A stretch of DNA of 12,049 bases, from contig CAYRIF010000098.1 of NCBI GenBank assembly GCA_964424205.1, forward strand, positions 1 through 12,049, written 5' to 3'. How positions within the stretch are numbered: position 1 is the first letter of the stretch; each line of letters opens with the position of its first letter. Both the position numbers and the translations under genes were made by a program. The stretch comes from CAYRIF01 sp964424205 (GTDB lineage Bacteria; Bacteroidota; Bacteroidia; Cytophagales; Cyclobacteriaceae). The notes under the pieces are model-generated. The model saw nothing but the letters and a program-made list of their open reading frames with translations, did no database searches and had not been told where the DNA came from. This document shows, one piece after another, positions 7,235-12,049 of this stretch.

Positions 7235-8749
7235 TTATTTATTATCAATTAATTTCAAGGTAAAATTCATTTGTATGTCAGTATGATTTATAAAATCATC
7301 ATAGGATTGGATGACTTTATAATCAGGAATGATACCGCTACCAGAAATTTGATTTTCTTTAACTGGCACGTCTTGTTCTAAATTCACAATAGAAAAGGAA
7401 GTTTTTAATTTTGATTTTGGCAATATATAAGTCATTGGAATATGTCCATTGTGCCCGTAATACCCACCCATGGTTTCTTCACCTATCACTGTTGTATTTT
7501 CATTTCCTGTCACCAGTGCTGCGAATAAACTACCCGCCGAAGCAATCCGTGGACTTATGAGTAGGTATATTTTTCCTTTGAAAGCATTCTCTTTGGGCGT
7601 TCGTACCTGATGGTCTTCACTATGGGCGTCTTGATAGTATTTACCGTCTTTTTCTATTGGGAATTCTTGTTTGAAATAGAGGTTGTATTTTATCACCCCA
7701 ATAAAACGTAAAAATCGAGGCACTTTTGTTTCTACATATTTCATATACGGAATTTTGGTGAATGCCACCCACGCTTCTTTGTTTTCTTGGAATTCCTTTT
7801 GTGCGAGATAGGCATATGTTACGAGGTCGTTGGGGTCGGTTCCGCCACCATTATGGCGTACATCAATGATTAGATTTTTTATTTTATTTACTTTCATATC
7901 AGAAAAGATACTATCCAAATATTTGACGTAAATTTTATGATTTTTATCATCTTTGTTCCATCCTATTACAAACGTATTGATGGTTAAAATACCAGTTTCT
8001 GCATTGATGTTTCTGTAACTATATTTTTCTTCAAACTCATTATAGTTCAGATAATCAAGGTTATCGAAAGGTTTGGAATACCTATTTTTAAAGTTATTTG
8101 CATAATCTGAATAGCTGACACTTTTTAGGGTAATAGATTTTATCTCATTTTCACCGTGGATTTTATAGGAGATTTTGAAGTGTTCAGTTAGCCCATAGTT
8201 TAATCTATAATACTTTGCGAAGCTGCTGCCAATACCAATCATTTTTCCTGTCGTGTTGGTGCCGTCGGTGGTATAATACTTATACAGGTTGATGAAAATA
8301 CTATTTACTAACTCGCCATTAATTGAAATAACTTCTGCCCCTAAAGGAATCTTTTTGCCTTCAATATTTACTATTGCTTTGTTTTCAATTTGTTTGATTT
8401 GTAAAGGAAAATAGCCATGTGTTTCTTTTTTGAGTGCTTGATAATACTTCTCTGGCATTTCAGTGTTGTTATGTACGCTGCCTTCGAAATCCGTTAATTG
8501 ACAGATGATATTATAAAAATCACGATATGACTTAGATTTTTAAATGGCACCAGCAGCCCACCGATAGGTACTGTCAATGGCTGCTTTGGTTCGATATTTA
8601 TACAGACCAGAATTTGCTTTGATTCGAATGTCTTTGAAAATTTCAAAGTCTTTCTTCATTTTTTCTATAGAAAAATCATCATCCAATGACTGAGAAAAAA
8701 CAGGCTGACTTATTAGTATTGTTAGTGCGAGGTATATTAAGTGCTTCAT
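7235..8749 (-). pseudogene. S41-family peptidase gene interrupted by an in-frame TAA at codon 70
   Basis: The gene reads from ATG 8749 to the stop at 7235 as a continuous 504-codon frame, except for TAA at 8542-8540. Before the stop are a signal peptide (residues 1-19, ending VFSQ) and the start of the N-terminal domain (NSGLYKYRTKAAIDSTYRWA). After it, still in frame, come KSKSYRDFYNIICQLTDFEG and SVHNNT with the predicted catalytic His at codon 93, then LIIDVRHNGGG (293-303), IASAGSLFAALV with Ser404, GEETMGG with Glu425 and GSGIIPDY (470-477). No shift or deletion is needed: one base change (for example GAA to TAA) explains it. An internal ATG at 8458 could yield 407 residues, but these lack the signal peptide and the His. 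Options are a recent nonsense mutation, a sequencing error or readthrough. The neighbouring intact paralogue may cover its role. Confidence 0.85.
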
Positions 8750-8778
8750 AAAGTTATAAAAGTTATATGTTGAGGAGA

Positions 8779-8786
8779 CAAAAGTA
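8779..8786 (-). promoter_or_regulatory. candidate -7 box of the S41 peptidase operon
   Basis: TACTTTTG on the minus strand is a perfect match to TAnnTTTG and lies 29 nt before the ATG at 8749. The best TTG upstream is only 13 nt away instead of 17-23, which suggests a weak core promoter that may depend on an activator bound at the adjacent palindrome. Confidence 0.45.
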
Positions 8787-8797
8787 ATAAGAGGAAC

Positions 8798-8839
8798 TAC
8801 AAGCGACTTGTACAATCTTGGTGAATTGTCTAGTACAAG
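8798..8839. promoter_or_regulatory. TACAAG-N3-CTTGTA palindrome plus a third TACAAG half-site
   Basis: TACAAG (8798-8803), CGA, CTTGTA (8807-8812) is a perfect palindrome just upstream of the -7 box at 8779-8786, about where the -33 region should be. A third TACAAG lies at 8834-8839. CTTGTAC (8807-8813) also pairs with GTACAAG (8833-8839) and CAAT (8813-8816) with ATTG (8825-8828), so the same DNA could form a hairpin 7 nt after the AraC-type gene's stop. It may serve as operator, as terminator of the regulator gene, or both. Confidence 0.45.
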
Positions 8840-8845
8840 CCAGAT

Positions 8846-9607
8846 TTATAGGCGCTGCTGGTATGCTTTGGGAGAAATACCAATATAGCGTTTGAAAGCC
8901 TTTGAGTAATGTGCCATATCAGAAAAATTATAATCAAAGGCTATTTGTGTGAGTGCTGAATTTTTGGTAATCAATTGTTTGCTCGAAAATATTTTCTGCA
9001 TTAAAATATAATTCATCGGTGACATGCCAGTTGAGATTTTAAAGTTTTTAGCAAATCCATATTTGTTGATATGCGCTATTTTTGCCAATTCATCTAGGCT
9101 AAGTTTCCGTGTGAGGTGCATATCGATGTAGCTTTTAATATGGTCCAAAGATGAAAAATCCAGTGCTAAATATTCCCCTTTTTTTTCTTGAGCATAGTGT
9201 TTAATAGCATTTACAAATCTGTGCAGTAGCAATTCAATTTGTTTGGTATTATTGGTGCCAATGGCATTTTTAAGTTCAATAAATAAAAAATTTGCGCTGC
9301 TGTCATTAATTTTCCGATTCAAAAAAGTGATATTCTTTCCGTTTGACAGGTATTTCATCAAGTCTTTTGAAATGTAGATAGTATCGAAACAAAGTTGAAT
9401 GCTTTTATCCATTAATGGATTAGAATGTATTTCGTAGGGATTTGTGATGGTGATGCTCCCTACTTCGCTATAGAAATTTTGGTCATTAATACTGATGACT
9501 TCGATTCCCGAGTGGATGAGCGATATGCAAAACGTTTCGTGATAGTGTTTTGGAAACTCAGTTTCTTGTTTGTGTATGGTTAGATATTCTAGGTTATCTA
9601 GTTTCAT
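8846..9607 (-). CDS. AraC/XylS-family transcriptional regulator
   Basis: From the ATG at 9607 the protein is 253 residues. The N-terminal half is a cupin-like sensing domain: FPKHYHETFCISLIHSG at about 18-34, with His21 and His23, and TNPYEIHSNP at 55-64, as in AraC-type ligand-binding domains. The C-terminal half (about 155-253) has two helix-turn-helix motifs: LSLDELAKIAHINKYGFAKNF (169-189) and ALTQIAFDYNFSDMAHYSKAF (218-238), ending in the family signature GISPKAY. It is a cytoplasmic DNA-binding regulator with unknown inducer. A TTG at 9646 would extend it by 13 residues, but that TTG lies inside the candidate -7 box, so I chose the ATG. The S41 peptidase genes begin 96 nt downstream with a palindrome in the gap, so they are its most likely target. 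Confidence 0.9.
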   Translation of the reverse strand: MKLDNLEYLTIHKQETEFPKHYHETFCISLIHSGIEVISINDQNFYSEVGSITITNPYEIHSNPLMDKSIQLCFDTIYISKDLMKYLSNGKNITFLNRKINDSSANFLFIELKNAIGTNNTKQIELLLHRFVNAIKHYAQEKKGEYLALDFSSLDHIKSYIDMHLTRKLSLDELAKIAHINKYGFAKNFKISTGMSPMNYILMQKIFSSKQLITKNSALTQIAFDYNFSDMAHYSKAFKRYIGISPKAYQQRL

Positions 9608-9643
9608 TTTTGACTGCTTTTTTATCCATATGTAATACGTCTG

Positions 9644-9673
9644 CAATGATAGGTAGTTGTCTTAACTTTTCAA
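9644..9673 (-). promoter_or_regulatory. candidate promoter of the AraC-family gene (TTG-N19-TATCATTG)
   Basis: On the minus strand TTG (9673-9671) and TATCATTG (9651-9644) are separated by 19 nt, the normal spacing for Bacteroidota -33 and -7 elements. The -7 box differs from TAnnTTTG at one position. It lies 36 nt before the ATG at 9607. Confidence 0.45.
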
Positions 9674-9759
9674 TTATTTATCTCTTATAGTCTGTTGTTA
9701 TACATATACTCGGTTTTGTGCATGCATATTTTGGGACGGGATATGATGTGCTACGTCTC

Positions 9760-9815
9760 GGCTAAGAAATCGTAGGGGAGTTTGAAACTCTGCCCTTTCA
9801 ATTTAGCATTTAGCC
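9760..9815. repeat. nested inverted repeat GGCTAA...GAGTTTGAAACTC...TTAGCC
   Basis: The inner palindrome GAGTTTGAAACTC (9778-9790) is flanked by GGG/CCC that pair across a 2-nt bulge, giving a compact hairpin. An outer GGCTAA (9760-9765) pairs with TTAGCC (9810-9815). It could be a structured RNA element or the arm of a dispersed repeat. No T-tract marks it as a terminator. Confidence 0.45.
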
Positions 9816-9863
9816 AAGTCAAATATTTTTATGATTAGTTTTCTTTTTCGTTATCAAAATTTT

Positions 9864-9914
9864 GGTTTGGTGGTTTTCAAATAAAGCTTTGAATTTCAAT
9901 TTACCACCAAAACC
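9864..9914. repeat. 51-bp nested imperfect hairpin downstream of the SWIM gene
   Basis: GGTTTGGTGGT (9864-9874) pairs with ACCACCAAAACC (9903-9914) with one bulged A. Inside it TTCAAA (9876-9881) pairs with TTTGAA (9888-9893). It lies 67 nt beyond the stop of the SWIM gene on the minus strand. It may end that transcript, but A-runs rather than T-runs follow the stem in that direction, so a recombination or repeat element is an alternative. Confidence 0.5.
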
Positions 9915-9980
9915 CCTATGTTTTTAGCCACTGTTTTACCCACCGTTTAGTTCTTTTTCCGTTACTGATAGCGTTGGCAT

Positions 9981-11663
9981 TTACACTCGGTTTAATTCGT
10001 CCATTAATGCTCTGCGCTGCGGGTATTGCCTTCTAAACAATTCTATTAATTGATTCACTTTGTCATTTCCACCAAGTTTTTTCATTCTACGTAAATATTT
10101 GCAAGCTGTTTGGTAATGGTTTCGACCAATATATTTTTCAACATAATTCGTGATTCTTCCACTGTACAATTCAATTAATTCAGATGAATAATCTTTAGCT
10201 AAATACTGTTCGTTCTGTTGAATGTTTTCCATAGAAAGATTTTGTTTGAGCATAAGAAATAACCTATCCCACCATTCTTCGCTTATGTAAATCTTTCGAA
10301 TCAACGGTGTGTACCCCCATCTCTGTTTAGGAGTAATTTCTTTTATTATTTCTTCTAAAAATGGATGCCACTTTTCATCTTCAATATTCTCTTTAAGAAT
10401 TTGATAATAATCTTGTTCGGGATGAAAATTGTCAATAAACAGAAACCTTGAATATTCAATAACTTTTGAAGTGTCTTTTTGTGATTGAGCAACTTTCAGT
10501 AACCAATTGTACCATATCTTCACTAAACCAGGTTTGTCTTTCTCATCATATTCAATTCCATCTTTTGAAAGACTTATTACTCTTTCAAAGTCTTTGTTTT
10601 TAAATGCTTTTTCTATCTCTTTTGTTCTGATTGATGAATTTGAAATGTGTTTATTGATATACTTTTCTACTTCTTTTTCATCTTTAAATTTTCTCAACAA
10701 ATCTAATTTAACGGCTTGAGCTTGTTCTCGTTCGTATTCTCCGTTAATGGTGTCCAAACAGCTAAGTATTATATCAGCATCACTTTCTTTTTCAATTAAC
10801 TCACAAGCAAGGTGAAGCATTCCTAAATGCCAATCCCAACCATCAAATAATCGTTGATTAAAAGAAGAAATGCAGTATTCAAATATTTCATCTTTCAATA
10901 TTTTAGGAAGTTTTTCTTGCGCTAATTTTGAGAGTAACGCTATAGCCGATTCTGCAAAATAACCCAAATCACCATTACTGTCATCTCCATATTGAAACGC
11001 TTCTGTCATTTCTTCCAATAAAGCTGTACTTATGAAAAATACATTTTCAAAATTGTTATTGGCTAAATATTTTTCAGCATTTTCTAAAAATGATTCGGTG
11101 GTGTTCACAACATATTTCATATCCGACCAACCAATCCAACCGTCTCTTCCTGCCGCTGATTGCAAAATGGAATGAATTTGTTTTTGATAAAATTCTTTCG
11201 ATTGGTTTTGGCTCAAATGTCCAAATGATGCTAAAAAGTAGTTCCTGAATTTTTTGTCTTTTTTACTATTTTCCTGAACAAATTCTATCAATTCGTTATG
11301 CGGAATTGCCTTTAGTAATTCTTTTACTTGTTGAGAAATTGATTTAGTTTTTTTCTTTTTTGGAATAGTAAAATTAGGTTGATTTAATTCTAATTCATCT
11401 TGTTGTAAATGAAAAATAACCGCAACAACGTGTTTGCAAACTGGTCCCATATCATAAGGACAATCGCAATTGTGTTCAGTTATTGTATTGTTGGTAATTT
11501 CTAATTGAACTGTATATTCTTCCGTACCCGAAACAATGGCTTCATATTCTCCAGATGAAATTTCAGAAAAATCAGTTATTGCACCACCTTTAAAATATGA
11601 AAGTCCTCTTTTTAGGATTCTTTCATCAATTAATTGCTCAAATTCGTTTAACGGTATTCTCAT
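9981..11663 (-). CDS. SWIM zinc-finger protein with long helical C-terminal region
   Basis: The 560-residue protein carries a SWIM motif near its N-terminus: Cys66, Cys68, Cys76 and His78 in CDCPYDMGPVCKHVV, matching CxCxnCxH. The preceding 60 residues (RGLSYFKGGAI, then beta-rich EYEAIVSGTEEYTVQLEI) form the usual lead-in to this finger. A basic linker (about 102-107, KKKKTK) leads to roughly 450 residues of predominantly helical sequence reminiscent of TPR/HEAT-like repeats, ending in a basic tail (RRQYPQRRA). SWIM fingers bind zinc and take part in DNA or protein contacts, often in SNF2 helicases, but no helicase motif is present here. It starts 2 nt after the methyltransferase stop, so translation is probably coupled and the proteins may work together. 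No signal peptide: cytoplasmic. The domain call is firm; the function is unknown. Confidence 0.85.
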   Translation of the reverse strand: MRIPLNEFEQLIDERILKRGLSYFKGGAITDFSEISSGEYEAIVSGTEEYTVQLEITNNTITEHNCDCPYDMGPVCKHVVAVIFHLQQDELELNQPNFTIPKKKKTKSISQQVKELLKAIPHNELIEFVQENSKKDKKFRNYFLASFGHLSQNQSKEFYQKQIHSILQSAAGRDGWIGWSDMKYVVNTTESFLENAEKYLANNNFENVFFISTALLEEMTEAFQYGDDSNGDLGYFAESAIALLSKLAQEKLPKILKDEIFEYCISSFNQRLFDGWDWHLGMLHLACELIEKESDADIILSCLDTINGEYEREQAQAVKLDLLRKFKDEKEVEKYINKHISNSSIRTKEIEKAFKNKDFERVISLSKDGIEYDEKDKPGLVKIWYNWLLKVAQSQKDTSKVIEYSRFLFIDNFHPEQDYYQILKENIEDEKWHPFLEEIIKEITPKQRWGYTPLIRKIYISEEWWDRLFLMLKQNLSMENIQQNEQYLAKDYSSELIELYSGRITNYVEKYIGRNHYQTACKYLRRMKKLGGNDKVNQLIELFRRQYPQRRALMDELNRV

Positions 11664-11665
11664 AT

Positions 11666-12049
11666 CTAAAAAGCATTAAACTTATCGCCCATAGCGTGTT
11701 TTAGATTCCATTTTTTGGTGGTGTCTATGGCTCGTTCGAGTACAATTAATTTTTGGCCTGTATTCGTTTTAAAATGTTCTACAGTTTCGTCTGCAATAAT
11801 TACATCTAAACATATTAAAGTTTCTTTGTCTCCATCTGTGGCAAGTAGAATTTCATTTTTCTTGAATTCCTCTTGTTTGGTTAAGGTGTGATTGAGTTTA
11901 AAACCGTTTTTGATTAGTATTTCGGTTATCAATTCATCTTTATTGAAAGCAGAAACCAATTGAGCTTCTTTGTCTTTGATATATTTTTTAAGCAACTCAA
12001 TATTTTCTTCTTCCGTTTTTTCAGGGTCTGGGGCAAATTCTACTCTTGG
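11666..12049 (-). CDS. C-terminal part of a DNA adenine methyltransferase resembling type III Mod (5' end beyond window)
   Basis: The frame is open from the right edge to TAG at 11668-11666, giving 127 C-terminal residues beginning PRVEFAPDPEKTEEEN. The TTG at 11995 is not taken as a start because the frame continues upstream without a stop. The segment ILIKNGFKLNHTL, then EILLATDGDKETLICLD, then QKLIVLERAIDTTKKWNLKH and the end GDKFNAF, follows the pattern I recall for the C-terminus of type III Mod (N6-adenine) subunits: 'iLlksGfxLt', 'llicLd', 'viLDxaf'. The catalytic DPPY and SAM-binding FxG motifs would lie outside the window, so activity cannot be judged. Type III Mod is normally followed by res; here a SWIM protein follows after 2 nt. 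Another methylase class with a similar tail is possible. Confidence 0.65.
   Translation of the reverse strand, partial: PRVEFAPDPEKTEEENIELLKKYIKDKEAQLVSAFNKDELITEILIKNGFKLNHTLTKQEEFKKNEILLATDGDKETLICLDVIIADETVEHFKTNTGQKLIVLERAIDTTKKWNLKHAMGDKFNAF

Larger units (their letters stand above)
9608..9980. other. 373-bp gene-free gap between AraC gene and SWIM gene
   Basis: No reading frame of note lies here on either strand. The right-hand end (9644-9673) holds the AraC-type promoter candidate. The rest contains two nested dyad structures, 9760-9815 and 9864-9914, annotated separately. The 3' flank of the SWIM gene (about 9915-9980), with ACCCACCGTTTAG and TAGCGTTGGC, looks like the non-coding filler that follows accessory genes in Bacteroidota genomes. 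That last impression is from memory and unverified. Confidence 0.5.

Noticed and set aside
8459..8540. Frameshift as the cause of the split S41 gene
   Set aside because: The distance between the two open parts is a multiple of three and the protein reads through in one frame, so only a nonsense codon is needed.
9608..9646. N-terminal extension of the AraC-type protein from TTG at 9646
   Set aside because: It adds 13 residues without family similarity and the TTG falls inside the candidate -7 box; ATG at 9607 is better.
10507..10719. Plus-strand open frame antisense to the SWIM gene
   Set aside because: Low-complexity shadow within a long supported gene.
11993..11995. TTG as the start of a separate 109-residue gene
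   Set aside because: The frame is open to the right edge and the upstream residues fit the methyltransferase, so this is the tail of a larger gene.
1..12049. CRISPR array, tRNA, rRNA, transposase or insertion sequence
   Set aside because: No regularly spaced repeats, no tRNA/rRNA signatures and no transposase-like frame were seen on either strand.

Overview
The window reads as chromosomal DNA of a Bacteroidota bacterium, probably a Cytophagales- or Flavobacteriales-like lineage; I cannot place it more finely. The reasons are the AT-rich composition, the near absence of Shine-Dalgarno sequences, several matches to the Bacteroidota -7 promoter box TAnnTTTG, and typical families (BatA-domain protein, Gln-ending signal peptides, lipoprotein beside Hsp20). 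Every gene I can support lies on the minus strand, so transcription runs from high to low coordinates.

From right to left: (1) 9981-12049 holds the C-terminal end of a DNA methyltransferase resembling type III Mod subunits, cut by the window edge, followed after 2 nt by a 560-residue SWIM zinc-finger protein. No Res subunit lies downstream. (2) 9608-9980 has no gene but contains two nested imperfect hairpins and the probable promoter of the next gene. (3) 5777-9607 holds an AraC-family regulator followed by two S41-family peptidase genes in tandem. The first peptidase gene carries an in-frame TAA at codon 70 in an otherwise continuous frame, so it is a nonsense-interrupted pseudogene or a recoded gene. 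A TACAAG-N3-CTTGTA palindrome lies beside a perfect -7 box between regulator and peptidases, which suggests local control. (4) 5151-5684 is a DoxX-like membrane protein. (5) 3963-4946 is a small heat-shock protein followed by an Asp/Glu/Phe-rich lipoprotein, ended by a strong hairpin. (6) 3473-3760 looks like a C-terminally truncated secreted-protein gene. (7) 1-3398 holds a secreted alpha/beta hydrolase, a membrane-anchored paraoxonase-like calcium lactonase/arylesterase, and the start of a BatA/von Willebrand A membrane protein that runs off the left edge.

The points most worth a second look are the interrupted peptidase, whose predicted catalytic His lies just after the stop; the close coupling of a SWIM protein to a Mod-type methyltransferase, a possible defence module; the operator-like palindrome; and the structured gene-free gap downstream of the Mod/SWIM pair.
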